Positions 1 through 9,162 of a stretch of 64,000 nucleotides of DNA are shown piece by piece. This DNA comes from Mycobacterium pinniadriaticum (GTDB lineage: Bacteria > Actinomycetota > Actinomycetes > Mycobacteriales > Mycobacteriaceae). Each line of letters begins with the position of its first letter. The stretch's first letter is position 1. The notes beneath the pieces are model-generated. The model searched no databases. It had not been told where the DNA came from and worked only from the letters and a program-made list of their open reading frames with translations. The stretch covers positions 248,001 to 312,000 of the forward strand of contig NZ_JAPJDO010000003.1 in NCBI RefSeq assembly GCF_026242045.1, read 5' to 3'. A program made the translations under genes and the position numbers.

Positions 1-1251
1 CAGGACGACGTCCTCGTAGGGGGTGATCGGATGGCGGTGCCGCAGGTCGGCGCCATGCACCACCCACGCCGTATCGGGGTCGAACACGCAGAAGTCCGCG
101 CGCCGGCCCGTCGCGATGACCCCACGATCGCTGAGGCCCGCGAGTTCGGCCGGCGCCTGCGCCATCCATCGGCACACATCGGCCAGGCCGAACCCGGCGC
201 GGGCGGCTCGGGTCCACAGTGCGGGCAGCGCGATCTGCAACGAGCTGATCCCGCCGAACGCCCAGCCGAAGTCACCACCGACCAGGTCTTTGTGCCGGGG
301 TGCGCACGGCGAGTGGTCGGATACCACCATGTCCACGGTGCCGTCAGCGAGCGCCTCCCACAGCTGGGCGCGATTGTCCGCACCGCGGATTGGCGGGCAT
401 GCGGCGAACGCCGTTGCGCCGTCGGGAATCGTCTCCGCGGCGAAAGTCAGGTAGTGCGGGCATGTTTCGGCGGTGACGGGCAGGCCGGCGCGTTTCGCCT
501 CGGCGATCATCGGCAGTACAGCGGCGCTGGAGACATGCACGATATGAGCCTTGGCACCGGTGTCGGCGATGGCGTCGAGCACGATGCGGACCGCGTCCTG
601 CTCGGCGGCGTCGGGACGCGAGCGCAGAAATCCCTGGTAGTCGCGACCGGTCGGCTGCGGGCAGCCGGCCAGCACCCGTGAACTCTCGGCATGCACGAGC
701 AGCACCGAATCCAGTTCCGCGACAACGGACATCGCGCGGCCGAACTCCGCGGGGTCGAGCGGCGGGAAGTCCGGGTTCCCGGACTCGGACAGAAAACACT
801 TGAACCCGAGCACACCCGCGGCGGCGAGCTCACCGATCGATCCGAGATTGCCGGGGACGATACCGCCCCAGAACCCGGTGTCGACGCGGCACACGCCGGT
901 CGCCGCGGCTCGCTTGACATCCAGTGCGGCCGCGGTCGTCGTCACCGGGTCACTGTCCAGCGGCATGTCCACGACGGTGGTGATGCCGCCGGCCAGCGCC
1001 GCCCCGGTGGCACTGGCGAAGCCCTCCCAATCGGTGCCCGGGTCGTTGATGTGCACGTGGGTGTCGACCAGGCCGGGCAGCAGCACCACGTCCGGCTCCA
1101 AGACGGTCTGCCCTGCGGAGTCGACAACTGCGTCGATGTCACGAACGACCCGGATCAGGCCGTCCGCCATGCCGATTGCGGCCGGGCGGACCGCACCGTC
1201 GATCACCGCGCGCGGGGCGCGAATGACGTGCTCGACGGATGGGGGGCTCAC
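1..1251 (-). CDS. allB: Allantoinase / cyclic-amide amidohydrolase, C-terminus beyond window edge
   Basis: Amidohydrolase-superfamily enzyme of the allantoinase/dihydropyrimidinase type, which opens cyclic ureides hydrolytically (allantoin to allantoate in the named enzyme). The 417 codons present show the metal site DTHVH (H65, H67), the stretch GFKCFLS that supplies the carboxylated lysine, and downstream HVSS, TCPHYL and SDHSPC blocks in the order expected for AllB. The gene is open at its 3' end; about 30 residues should be missing compared with the usual 450. The GTG start overlaps the lactonase stop as GTGA, so it is the last visible gene of the ABC/hydrolase operon. Allantoin is the default substrate for the family, but no uricase or allantoicase is nearby, so a hydantoin or another ureide is equally possible. 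Confidence 0.85.
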   Translation of the reverse strand, partial: MSPPSVEHVIRAPRAVIDGAVRPAAIGMADGLIRVVRDIDAVVDSAGQTVLEPDVVLLPGLVDTHVHINDPGTDWEGFASATGAALAGGITTVVDMPLDSDPVTTTAAALDVKRAAATGVCRVDTGFWGGIVPGNLGSIGELAAAGVLGFKCFLSESGNPDFPPLDPAEFGRAMSVVAELDSVLLVHAESSRVLAGCPQPTGRDYQGFLRSRPDAAEQDAVRIVLDAIADTGAKAHIVHVSSAAVLPMIAEAKRAGLPVTAETCPHYLTFAAETIPDGATAFAACPPIRGADNRAQLWEALADGTVDMVVSDHSPCAPRHKDLVGGDFGWAFGGISSLQIALPALWTRAARAGFGLADVCRWMAQAPAELAGLSDRGVIATGRRADFCVFDPDTAWVVHGADLRHRHPITPYEDVVL

Positions 1252-2081
1252 CGCGGCCGCACCGGACCGAAGCGCTCCTCGAGCCGATGGGTCAGCTCCG
1301 GCCAGACATGGGGGTCGTGGCCGGGCACCAGCTCGTAGCCCTTGTCGGCCGCCAACTTCTTCAGCCGGCGGATCGGCTCCACCGTCTCTGCCGGGTCGAC
1401 GTCGATGAACCCGCCGATCGGTAGTTCGTGCTCGATGTTCTCGGTCAGATCGGCAGCGTCGAAGGCGAACACGAAACCCCCACCGCCCACGGTCTGATCG
1501 AGTTCGACCACGAAGCTCTGGTGCCCCGGGGTGTGACCGTACGTGGGCACCGCGGTGATACCGGGTGCGATCTCGGCCTCGCCGTCGGCCAACACCCAAT
1601 CGATCCGGGGATCGTCGAAGTCGACGCGCACGATGGCATTCCGTTCCGGCTCAGGGTGATTCGACAGGCCATACTCCAGCTCGCGGCGCTGCGCATGCAC
1701 CGGCACCTTGCCGGCGAACAGCTTTACCCCGCCGGCATGGTCGTGGTGCAGGTGTGACAGCCCCACCAGGTGGATGTCGTCGACGTCGATGCCGATGTCG
1801 TGCAACGACTCTTCGATCGGCTCCCCCGGACCCGGCAGCACCGGGATGTACTCCACGGTCGGGAAGAATCGCCGGTACAGCGCCGGATCACGGATCAGCG
1901 CGGTGTTGAACCCGGTGTCGAGCAACACCCAGCCGCCGTCGGTCTGCAGCAACACGCCGGGGACGGGCTCCCGCATCCGCTGCTCCGGTGGCGACCCGTA
2001 GACCGACACCGACTTGGGCAACTCCTCCCAACCCAGGGTCAGCAGGACGATGCGGCGAACCTTTCCGTCTCCCAGGACCAC
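1248..2081 (-). CDS. Metallo-beta-lactamase-fold lactonase, AhlD/AttM-like
   Basis: A 277-residue hydrolase with the dizinc signature HLHHDH at residues 110-115, followed by YGHTPGH and a C-terminal PGHD; this set is typical of N-acyl-homoserine lactonases of the AiiA/AttM branch and related lactonases. The first in-frame start after the stop of the binding-protein gene is GTG, five bases beyond it; longer versions would run into that gene. Position inside an uptake operon suggests it opens a lactone or similar ring of an imported compound in the cytoplasm rather than serving only in quorum quenching. The true substrate is unknown; a glyoxalase II-like thioesterase role is less likely because the flanking motifs follow the lactonase pattern. 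Confidence 0.8.
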   Translation of the reverse strand: MVLGDGKVRRIVLLTLGWEELPKSVSVYGSPPEQRMREPVPGVLLQTDGGWVLLDTGFNTALIRDPALYRRFFPTVEYIPVLPGPGEPIEESLHDIGIDVDDIHLVGLSHLHHDHAGGVKLFAGKVPVHAQRRELEYGLSNHPEPERNAIVRVDFDDPRIDWVLADGEAEIAPGITAVPTYGHTPGHQSFVVELDQTVGGGGFVFAFDAADLTENIEHELPIGGFIDVDPAETVEPIRRLKKLAADKGYELVPGHDPHVWPELTHRLEERFGPVRPR

Positions 2082-2086
2082 TGGCG

Positions 2087-3679
2087 TCAGCCTACGGACA
2101 GCGCGGCCAGCCGCAGCGAGTTCGGATTGGTCACCACGTGGGCCTGCTCGACACCCTTGAGCCACGGCTGGGCGACCACGAAGTCGTCCACGTCGGCGAT
2201 GTTCAACCAGCAACCGGTCTTGATCGCTTCGTCACCGGCGGCCCCGAAGTCCGCGGGCGCCCCGGACACCAACCCCTTGGCCAGCGCGTCGGTCACCGGC
2301 GGCGCCGAGCAGCCCAGGTAGTTCAGCCCACCATCGGGATCCCAGGAGATGTGTCCCCAGGTGTAGGGCGAGGGGGCGTCCGGCCATGCCAGCGCGGTCA
2401 GGATGTCCGGTGCGGACTGACCGTCCGAGCCGATCCAGCCGTAGATCTCCGACGTCGGGTAGGCCTGGACCTTCGCCGTGAGACCGGCTGCGGCCAGCTG
2501 GGTTTGGATCAGATTGCTGATCAGCTGGTTGTCCGGGTTCGACGAGTCGTAACCGACGGTCAGCGACTTCTGATCGGCGGGCAGGCTAGCCGCGAGCGTC
2601 GTCAACGCCGAGGCGTCCAAGGTCAGGTTCTGCTTGGCGAAGTCGGTACTCAACATCCGCGGCGGGTAGATCTGGTCGGCGACCTTGCCACGGCCGAAAT
2701 AGGTCTGCTTGACCAAGGTGTCCACGTCGATCGCCTTGAGCACCGCGTTGCGGTTCGCGGCGTCGGTGAGCATGCCCTTGTGCGGGTTGAGGTAGAGATA
2801 GTTCGACATCATCGTCGGCAGCGAGTAGTGCGAGAACTTGTCGTTGTTCAGGTACTGGCCCACCGCCGAGGACGGCAGATCGTGCAGGATCGCGGCGATC
2901 TGGCCGTTGTTGAACTGCAGCTGCTGGGCCGACACGTCGGTGATGACGGGAATCTCGACCTTCTCGAAATACGGCTTGGGGCCCCAGTAGTCGGGGTAAG
3001 CCTCCAGCGCGTAGCGCGACCCGACCTCCGCCGCGGTGAGCGTGTACGGACCGGTGCCCAGATCGTGGGTGGTCAGGTACTGCTCCGCGTTGTCGGTGCC
3101 GCCGAACTTCTTCAGGCCTTCGGGGCTGACCATGCGCGGACCGTACGGGCAGGCGATGTAGTCCAGGAACGCCGAGTTCGGCCCCTTGAGCGTGACGGTG
3201 ACCGCGTGATCACCCTGGGTGGTCACCGACTCGATGTCGGACACCATGTAGGCCGGGCCCTGGTTGACCGCGAGCCGACGGTCGAAGGAGGCCTTCACCG
3301 CGTCGGCGGTGAACGGTGTCCCGTCGTGGAACTTCACCCCTTCGCGCAGTTTGAAGGTGAACACCCGGTGGTCCGGTGACTCGGTCCACTCGGTGGCCAG
3401 CAGTGGCTCGATTTCCGGCTTGTCCGTTCCGGCCTTGTAGTCCAGCAGGCCCTCATAGGTGTTCATGGTCAGCAGTAGGCCCTGGCCGGCGTAGAAGATG
3501 TCGGGATCCGGCGGCTGCCCCGGATCCTGGAGGAACGACAGGTGCAACACCTTGTCGGTCGGGGCGGCGTTGGGTGCGCCGCCGGAGGAATTGGACCCAC
3601 CGCCGCAGGCGGAGGCGACCAGCAGCACCGCTGTGCCCGCGGCCAGGACGCCGAGCGGGCGGATTCCGAAACGCTTCAT
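2087..3679 (-). CDS. ABC transporter substrate-binding lipoprotein, family 5 (DppA/OppA-like)
   Basis: A 530-residue solute-binding protein of the peptide/nickel type. The N-terminus has two basic residues, a hydrophobic stretch and a lipobox VASAC with Cys25, so it should be a lipoprotein tethered outside the membrane. Family hallmarks such as FKLREGVKFHDGTPF and the GTGPY block are present. The ATG overlaps the stop of the cysteine-hydrolase gene as ATGA, and the gene sits with two permeases and a fused ATPase, so a complete importer is encoded. Family 5 proteins bind oligopeptides, but also opines, sugars and heterocycles; the neighbouring hydrolases argue for a small cyclic or ureido compound here. 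Confidence 0.93.
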   Translation of the reverse strand: MKRFGIRPLGVLAAGTAVLLVASACGGGSNSSGGAPNAAPTDKVLHLSFLQDPGQPPDPDIFYAGQGLLLTMNTYEGLLDYKAGTDKPEIEPLLATEWTESPDHRVFTFKLREGVKFHDGTPFTADAVKASFDRRLAVNQGPAYMVSDIESVTTQGDHAVTVTLKGPNSAFLDYIACPYGPRMVSPEGLKKFGGTDNAEQYLTTHDLGTGPYTLTAAEVGSRYALEAYPDYWGPKPYFEKVEIPVITDVSAQQLQFNNGQIAAILHDLPSSAVGQYLNNDKFSHYSLPTMMSNYLYLNPHKGMLTDAANRNAVLKAIDVDTLVKQTYFGRGKVADQIYPPRMLSTDFAKQNLTLDASALTTLAASLPADQKSLTVGYDSSNPDNQLISNLIQTQLAAAGLTAKVQAYPTSEIYGWIGSDGQSAPDILTALAWPDAPSPYTWGHISWDPDGGLNYLGCSAPPVTDALAKGLVSGAPADFGAAGDEAIKTGCWLNIADVDDFVVAQPWLKGVEQAHVVTNPNSLRLAALSVG

Positions 3680-4317
3680 CGGGAGACTCCTTCGAGGACG
3701 GGTGTGCCGAGCCGCTCGAACGCGGCGATGATCTCGTCACCGGTGCGCATCGCACCGGCCTGTAGGTATTCCATGGCATCCAGCGCGGCCTCATGCCGGT
3801 AGACCGACGAACCGCCGACGCAGTCGGTCACCACCCGGACATAGAAGTCCCGCTGGTGCGCGTCGGCGAACGTGTAGTGCACGCACACGTCCGTCAGGCC
3901 GCCGATCAGGATCAGTGTGTCGGCCTTCAGGCCGGACAGCACGATCTCGAATTCCGTTCCGATGAAGCCGGAATAGCGCCGCTTGACGATGTGGAACTCG
4001 TGGTTGGGGCCGTCGAAGTCCGGGAGCAGCCTGGGGTGCAGCGGGGTGCCTCGCCGGCCTTCGACGCAGTGCTCCCCCTCGTTGCCGTCCAGCTCGCGGC
4101 CGAAGTCGATGCCGCTGGGCCGGTGCACCTCCTGGAAGAAAACGATGGGGATACCCGCGGTGCGGGCGGCGGCGATCAGCCGCTCGGCCAACTCGATCCG
4201 GTCGTCATAGCCGGGCATGTGCTCGATGCCCACCTCGGCGGCGGGCATATCACCGCCTTCTTGCATGTCGACGACGACCAGAACCGGGTTGCCCACGATC
4301 AGTGGCTGTTTGGGCAC
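3676..4317 (-). CDS. Cysteine hydrolase of the isochorismatase-like family
   Basis: A 213-residue cytosolic hydrolase with the catalytic triad of the family in sequence order: Asp17 in VVVDMQ, Lys112 in HIVKRRYSG, and the nucleophile Cys145 in GLTDVCVHY. Members cleave C-N bonds (nicotinamidase, biuret hydrolase, N-carbamoylsarcosine amidase, ureidoacrylate amidase RutB). Because an allantoinase-like enzyme lies in the same operon, an N-carbamoyl or ureido amide substrate is the best guess; this is inference from context. It lies six bases downstream of the permease gene and overlaps the binding-protein start. Confidence 0.88.
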   Translation of the reverse strand: MPKQPLIVGNPVLVVVDMQEGGDMPAAEVGIEHMPGYDDRIELAERLIAAARTAGIPIVFFQEVHRPSGIDFGRELDGNEGEHCVEGRRGTPLHPRLLPDFDGPNHEFHIVKRRYSGFIGTEFEIVLSGLKADTLILIGGLTDVCVHYTFADAHQRDFYVRVVTDCVGGSSVYRHEAALDAMEYLQAGAMRTGDEIIAAFERLGTPVLEGVSR

Positions 4318-4322
4318 CTAAC

Positions 4323-5327
4323 CTATCCTCCTATAACTGCGATGCGGGGGTCTGCGGCGGCCTGGAGAAGATCCACGGCCGTATTGATGAAGACGTAGAG
4401 AGCGCCGAGCATCAGCGTCACCCCGGCGATCGCCGGGAAGTCCGCGACCGGGATGCTCTGGGCGATGTACTGGCCGATGCCCGGCCAGCCGAAGACCTGC
4501 TCGACGACCAGTACGCCGGAGAACATCAACCCGACCTGCAGTCCGGTCATCGACAACGCCGAGCCGATGCAATTCCGCAGTATGTGCCCGGCCACGATCC
4601 GGCTCTCCGACAATCCTTTTGCTCGTGCGGTACGGGCGTAGTCACTGTCCATATCGGTCAGCAGGCTCGAACGCAGCACGCGGCCGATGGCCACCGCTGG
4701 GCCCAGGGCGATCACCAGCGCCGGCAGGATCAGGTGGTGCAGGGCGTCGGTGACGACGTCGAAGCGCCCGCTGAGCAACCCGTCGACGGTCAGCAGCCCG
4801 GTGGGCCCGGTGGGTGGATTGCTGATCCCGGTGCGGCCATTGGCCGGCACCCAGCCCAACTTCTGGTAGAAGACGATCAGACCGAGGATGCCGAGCAGGA
4901 ACATCGGCGCCGATGCTCCGGTGAACAGAATCGCCCGCAGCACAGCCGATCCCCGCCATTTCAAGGTGGTGCTGAACGCCAGCAGCACGGCGAGCACCAA
5001 GGCGATGCCGATGCCATACAGCGCGAGCTCCAAGGTGGCCGGCAAGAAGCTGCCGAGATCGGACGCGACCGGGTGGCGAGTCCGATACGACGTTCCGAGA
5101 TCGCCGTGCACCGCCGCGGTCAGGTAGTGCCAGAACTGGGTGAAGAGGGGGTCGTTGAGGCCGAGCGCTTCGCGGCGCGCGGCCACCGCCGACGCCGAGG
5201 CCTGCGCACCCATCTGCGCCTTGACCGGATCCAGCGGTGAAATATGTTGCAGCACAAACATCACCGCTGTCAGCGCGATCAGGATCGCCACCATGGCGGC
5301 CAGCCGGGAGGCTACGAATGTTCTCAT
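4323..5327 (-). CDS. ABC transporter permease, DppB type
   Basis: A 334-residue inner-membrane permease. It shows the DppB-type N-terminal helix, a periplasmic segment with the typical GTSYRTRHPV block, and the ATPase-docking EAA-like loop near DYARTARAKGLSESRIV. The ATG was chosen because it is preceded by AGGGGGCGACTCG and lies eleven bases after the upstream permease stop; in-frame codons further upstream would run into that gene. It should form a heterodimer with the neighbouring DppC-type permease. Confidence 0.92.
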   Translation of the reverse strand: MRTFVASRLAAMVAILIALTAVMFVLQHISPLDPVKAQMGAQASASAVAARREALGLNDPLFTQFWHYLTAAVHGDLGTSYRTRHPVASDLGSFLPATLELALYGIGIALVLAVLLAFSTTLKWRGSAVLRAILFTGASAPMFLLGILGLIVFYQKLGWVPANGRTGISNPPTGPTGLLTVDGLLSGRFDVVTDALHHLILPALVIALGPAVAIGRVLRSSLLTDMDSDYARTARAKGLSESRIVAGHILRNCIGSALSMTGLQVGLMFSGVLVVEQVFGWPGIGQYIAQSIPVADFPAIAGVTLMLGALYVFINTAVDLLQAAADPRIAVIGG

Positions 5328-5338
5328 CGAGTCGCCCC

Positions 5339-6208
5339 CTAGCTGGTCTTCATGAGGTTGCGCAGGCTGTCGCCGGCGATGTTGCCGATCAATGCCAGGA
5401 CCAGCACACCGAGGCCGGGCATCACCGGAATCCACCACTGCTGCAGGAAGTAACTCAGATTGCGGGCGGCATCCGCGCCCAGTTCAGGGGCCGGCGCGGA
5501 TTGGCCGAGACCCAGGAACGACAGCGCCGCCAGGGTGAGGATCAGGGTCCCGAGATCCAGGCTGGCGGCCACCAGTGCGTTGGGCACCGCGCCGGGCATC
5601 AGGTGGCGCAACGCGACCCGGACCGGTCCGACTCCGGCCAACCGGGCCGCCTCGACGTGCGGGCGGGCCGCCAACCGGGTGATCTCACCGCGGACGAGCC
5701 TGGCGTAGAACGGCCACCACACGATGGAGACCGCGATCAGGGTGTGAATGAAGCCGGGGCCGAGAGCGGCGACGACGGCGATAGCGAGAACCGGTGCGGG
5801 TAGCGAGAGGAATCCGTCGGTGATGCGCATCAGGGCACCGTCCACCCAGCCGCCGGTTGCCCCGGCGATCAGTCCGACCAGACCGCCGATCAGCAGCCCG
5901 ACCGCGACCACCACCAGTGCGGCAAACCAGCTCGACCGCACGCCGAACAGCACCCGGCTGCCGATGTCGCGTCCGACGCTGTCGGTGCCGAGCAGGAAAC
6001 CGTCCCTGCCCGGCGGCTGCAGCGGCATGCCGACCGGCACCAACGGATCGTGCGGGGCCAGCACCGGCACCGCGACCGCGACGAGTGTCACCAGCAGCAG
6101 TAGCGACACGCCAAGCCAATTCAGAATCACCGCACGGTCTTTCGGCAACGCCGCCAGTCGCTTCTCACGGCCGCGCAGCAGTGCCGGGGCGGGTATCGCG
6201 ATGGCCAT
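5339..6208 (-). CDS. ABC transporter permease, DppC type
   Basis: A 289-residue permease with the DppC-type cytoplasmic N-terminus, the LLGTDSVGRDIGSRVLFGVR motif diagnostic of this subunit, and an EAA-like loop with HVEAARLAGVGPVRVALRHL. The start ATG shares one base with the ATPase stop (TGATG), which indicates translational coupling. Pairs with the DppB-type permease encoded just downstream. Confidence 0.92.
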   Translation of the reverse strand: MAIAIPAPALLRGREKRLAALPKDRAVILNWLGVSLLLLVTLVAVAVPVLAPHDPLVPVGMPLQPPGRDGFLLGTDSVGRDIGSRVLFGVRSSWFAALVVVAVGLLIGGLVGLIAGATGGWVDGALMRITDGFLSLPAPVLAIAVVAALGPGFIHTLIAVSIVWWPFYARLVRGEITRLAARPHVEAARLAGVGPVRVALRHLMPGAVPNALVAASLDLGTLILTLAALSFLGLGQSAPAPELGADAARNLSYFLQQWWIPVMPGLGVLVLALIGNIAGDSLRNLMKTS

Positions 6209-8208
6209 CAGCGCGCCCTCCGTTCGATACAGGCGACCTGGTGCGGGCGGCCGGGGACACCTTCCAGGCGCACGTCGAGTTCGATTCCGCTGCACGCGTC
6301 GATCGCGATGGGACACCTCGGGTGGAAAGCACACCCGGTGGGCGGTGACAACGGGCTGGCCGGCTCGCCGGCCAGCACCCGGCAGTCGCGACCCAGATCC
6401 GGGATCGCGTCGACCAGCGCCTGGGTGTAGGGATGGGTCGGACGCCCGATGACGTCCTCGGCGGGGCCGATCTCGACGATCCGGCCCAGGTACATCACCG
6501 CGATCCGGTCGGCCACCACCCGCGCCACCGACAGGTCGTGGGTCACGAACACCACCGACATGTCCAGCCCACGCCGCAGCTCACCGATCAGGTTGAGCAC
6601 CGACGCGGCCAGGGACACGTCGAGGGCACTGGTCGGCTCGTCGCAGAGCAACACCTGCGGCGGGATCACCGTCGCCCGGGCCAGGGACACCCGCTGGCGC
6701 TGGCCGCCGGAGAGCTGTGCGGCGCGCGACGAGACCACATCCTGGGGCAGGCCGACCCGCTCCAGCACCGCGGCAATGGCATCTTTGCGTTCGGCGCGGG
6801 ACAGAGTCCGCAGTCGCTCCCCGATCAGCTCGCCCACCGACAGCCAGGGGGTAAGCGACGCACCGGCGTCCTGGAAGACCATCTGCGGACGCTGGTTTCC
6901 GGCCAGCTCGACGTCGCCGGTCGTCGGCTTCTCCAACCCGGCGATGATCCGCAGCAGTGTCGACTTGCCCGATCCGCTCTCGCCTACCAATGCCACCGAT
7001 TCGCCGTGCGCGACGGTGAGCGACACTCCGCGCAGCGCCTGCAGTTTGCTCGGCTGCGCGCCCGAGCGGTCGAGCCAGCGTCGGCGGCGCACGGCGAACG
7101 CCTTGGTCACCGTTCGGACGTCGACAGCGGCGGGCTGTTCACCTTCGACGTCGGGGGAATCGGCGAAGACTTCGGCACCCGTTTCGGCGGCGACCACGGC
7201 GCCCAGCTCGGCGCGCATCTGCTCAGGCGCCACGATGCAGGCGCTGACCCGGTTGGTGTCGACGTCCATCGGTTCCGGTGGTGTGCTGGCGCATTCGGGC
7301 CGGGCCAGTGCACACCGTGGCACGAAGGCGCAGCCGGGCAGCGGAGCGGTCGGGCTCGGCACCTGCCCGGCCATCGCGGCCAGCGGACGGTCGCGGGCCG
7401 TGTCCAATGTCAGCCGTGACTGCAGCAGGCCGTGGGTGTAGGGGTGCGCCGGCGTCGCGAGAACCTCGGCGGTCGGACCGATCTCAGCGATCCGACCGGC
7501 GTACAGCACCGCGATGCGGTCGGCAATCTGGGCCGCGACCCCCAGGTCGTGGGTGATCAGCACGATGCTGCAGCCGATCTCGGTGCGCAGCCGCTGCAGG
7601 AGCGCCAGCACCTGTGCCTGCACGGTGACATCCAGGGCGGTGGTCGGCTCGTCGGCGATGATCAGCTCGGGGTTGCCGGCCACCGCGATCGCGATCATCA
7701 CGCGCTGCCGCAGACCGCCGGACAATTCGTGCGGGTAGGCCCGCATCCGGCGCTCGGGCTCCGGAATGCCGACGGCGGTCAGAAGTTTGAGGGCCTCGGC
7801 ACTGCTGCCGGCCACCTCTTCGACCTGCTTGCCGATCCGCATCGTGGGGTTCAGCGACGTCATCGGGTCCTGGAACACCGCGCCGAGGTCCAACCGCCGG
7901 ACTTTGCGCAGCTGTTTGGCCGCGCCGGTGAGCATGTCGGTTCCGCAGACCCGGACGCTGCCGCCGGTCTTGGCACCCGCGAGCAGGCCGAGCATGCTGA
8001 AGCCCAGCACACTCTTGCCCGATCCGGATTCGCCGACCAGGCCGACGATCTCGCCGGGGGCAATGCTCAGTGACACGCCGCGCAGCGCATGCACATCTTT
8101 GCCGTTGCGGCGGAACGTGACACGCAGGTCCGCCACCGCCGCGACCAGGTCGCCGGTCGGCATCGTCGCCGGGGCGTCAGGTAGCGCAACACTTGTGGCG
8201 CTCGCCAT
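6208..8208 (-). CDS. Dual ABC transporter ATPase, DppD-DppF fusion
   Basis: A 666-residue protein with two complete nucleotide-binding domains in tandem. The first has Walker A GESGSGKS at residues 59-66 and signature LSGGLRQR; the second has Walker A GESGSGKS near residue 400 and signature LSGGQRQR. Each half ends in the oligopeptide-transporter C-terminal block with a GCAFHPRC/GCAFVPRC cysteine motif. Most Dpp systems use two separate genes, but fused forms are common in actinobacteria. It is the first gene of the operon, with GGGGAGA as ribosome binding site, and faces a TetR gene across 220 bp holding two palindromes. Confidence 0.94.
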   Translation of the reverse strand: MASATSVALPDAPATMPTGDLVAAVADLRVTFRRNGKDVHALRGVSLSIAPGEIVGLVGESGSGKSVLGFSMLGLLAGAKTGGSVRVCGTDMLTGAAKQLRKVRRLDLGAVFQDPMTSLNPTMRIGKQVEEVAGSSAEALKLLTAVGIPEPERRMRAYPHELSGGLRQRVMIAIAVAGNPELIIADEPTTALDVTVQAQVLALLQRLRTEIGCSIVLITHDLGVAAQIADRIAVLYAGRIAEIGPTAEVLATPAHPYTHGLLQSRLTLDTARDRPLAAMAGQVPSPTAPLPGCAFVPRCALARPECASTPPEPMDVDTNRVSACIVAPEQMRAELGAVVAAETGAEVFADSPDVEGEQPAAVDVRTVTKAFAVRRRRWLDRSGAQPSKLQALRGVSLTVAHGESVALVGESGSGKSTLLRIIAGLEKPTTGDVELAGNQRPQMVFQDAGASLTPWLSVGELIGERLRTLSRAERKDAIAAVLERVGLPQDVVSSRAAQLSGGQRQRVSLARATVIPPQVLLCDEPTSALDVSLAASVLNLIGELRRGLDMSVVFVTHDLSVARVVADRIAVMYLGRIVEIGPAEDVIGRPTHPYTQALVDAIPDLGRDCRVLAGEPASPLSPPTGCAFHPRCPIAIDACSGIELDVRLEGVPGRPHQVACIERRAR

Positions 8209-8268
8209 CGCAGAGTCTCCCCGAGGGTCGGTAGGTCACGAGGATGAGCTCGCCGGTGAGCCATCAGC

Positions 8269-8282
8269 CTGTCGATTGACAG
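8269..8282. promoter_or_regulatory. Palindromic operator candidate 1 of the ABC-operon/TetR divergent region
   Basis: The inverted repeat CTGTC-GATT-GACAG lies 60 bp upstream of the dual ATPase start. The same arms and the same four-base spacer recur at the second palindrome nearer the TetR gene. Binding by the adjacent TetR protein is inferred from position and repetition. Confidence 0.6.
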
Positions 8283-8360
8283 TTTTACGGGCCGCGTGTC
8301 GCCATGGGTGTCGCTGGCGTAACCAAACCAAGACGGCGCGTAACCGATAGGTATCCCGCG

Positions 8361-8380
8361 TTTCTGTCGTGTGACAGAAA
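8361..8380. promoter_or_regulatory. Palindromic operator candidate 2 near the TetR start
   Basis: A perfect palindrome, TTTCTGTC-GTGT-GACAGAAA, about 50 bp upstream of the TetR start. A further CTGTC half-site follows at 8391-8395. It contains the CTGTC-N4-GACAG core found at 8269-8282, as expected for an autoregulated TetR that also controls the divergent transporter operon. Confidence 0.65.
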
Positions 8381-8428
8381 ATCCCGAAGTCTGTCTTTTC
8401 GCAGGTGGTGTGGGCCACCATCGGATTC

Positions 8429-9136
8429 ATGGAGACAACGCGGGCCGGCCGCCCGCGCTTGACCGAACGGCGCAGGCCCGGCCTGACCGCCCGGGAGGAG
8501 ATCCTCGACGCGGCGGCAGAACTGTTCACCACCCGTGGCTACGCCAGCACATCCACCCGGGCGATCGCCGAGGCGGTCGGCATCCGCCAGGCCTCGCTCT
8601 ACCACTACTTCAAGACCAAGGACGAGCTGCTCTCGGCGCTGCTGCACCAGACCGTCACGCCGACCTTGTTGTTCCTGTCCGCGCTCCGGCGCGCCGAACC
8701 GCCGCCGACGCCGGCACAGTGTCTGCACGCCCTGGCCGCGTTCGACGGCGCCCAGCTACTGACGTCCCGATGGAATCTGGGCGCGCTCTATTTGCTGCCG
8801 GAGCTGCGGGAAGCCCGGCTGGCGACATTCTGGACCGAACGCGAGCGGCTCCGGCTGGCCTACCTCGATCTGAGCCGGTCCATCCTGGCCGGGACCGGGG
8901 TCGCAGACGACGCGGCCGACCTGCCGTTCCGCCTGGTCGAGTCGCTGGTGAACATGTGGTCGCGCCATCCCGAACCCGACCACGCGACGCTGGCCGGCCA
9001 CGTCGCCGACGCCTGCCTGCGGGTACTCGGCCTCACCGAGGACGCGCTTCCGGTCCCGCGGGCAAGCACTGACGCCTACCTCGCCGGCTACGGCAGTACC
9101 GACGGGCGCACCGGCGGCGGAGTTCGCGTCGGTTGA
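8429..9136 (+). CDS. TetR/AcrR-family transcriptional regulator
   Basis: A 235-residue regulator with a standard TetR N-terminal helix-turn-helix at about residues 18-65 (AREEILDAAAELFTTRGYAS, then SLYHYFKTKDEL) and a variable ligand-binding C-terminal domain. It is divergent from the ABC/hydrolase operon, the usual arrangement for a repressor whose ligand is the imported compound. ATG at METTRAGRP was chosen; a GTG eight codons earlier is in frame and cannot be excluded. Confidence 0.9.
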   Translation: METTRAGRPRLTERRRPGLTAREEILDAAAELFTTRGYASTSTRAIAEAVGIRQASLYHYFKTKDELLSALLHQTVTPTLLFLSALRRAEPPPTPAQCLHALAAFDGAQLLTSRWNLGALYLLPELREARLATFWTERERLRLAYLDLSRSILAGTGVADDAADLPFRLVESLVNMWSRHPEPDHATLAGHVADACLRVLGLTEDALPVPRASTDAYLAGYGSTDGRTGGGVRVG

Positions 9137-9150
9137 CCTTCAGGCGTTTG

Positions 9151-9156
9151 TAGGAT
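9151..9156 (+). promoter_or_regulatory. Candidate -10 box of a leaderless kinase transcript
   Basis: TAGGAT matches the mycobacterial TANNNT -10 pattern and ends six bases before the kinase ATG; no ribosome binding site is visible in between. Transcription starting at the ATG itself is therefore likely. No convincing -35 box is seen at the normal spacing. Confidence 0.45.
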
Positions 9157-9162
9157 CGGGCC

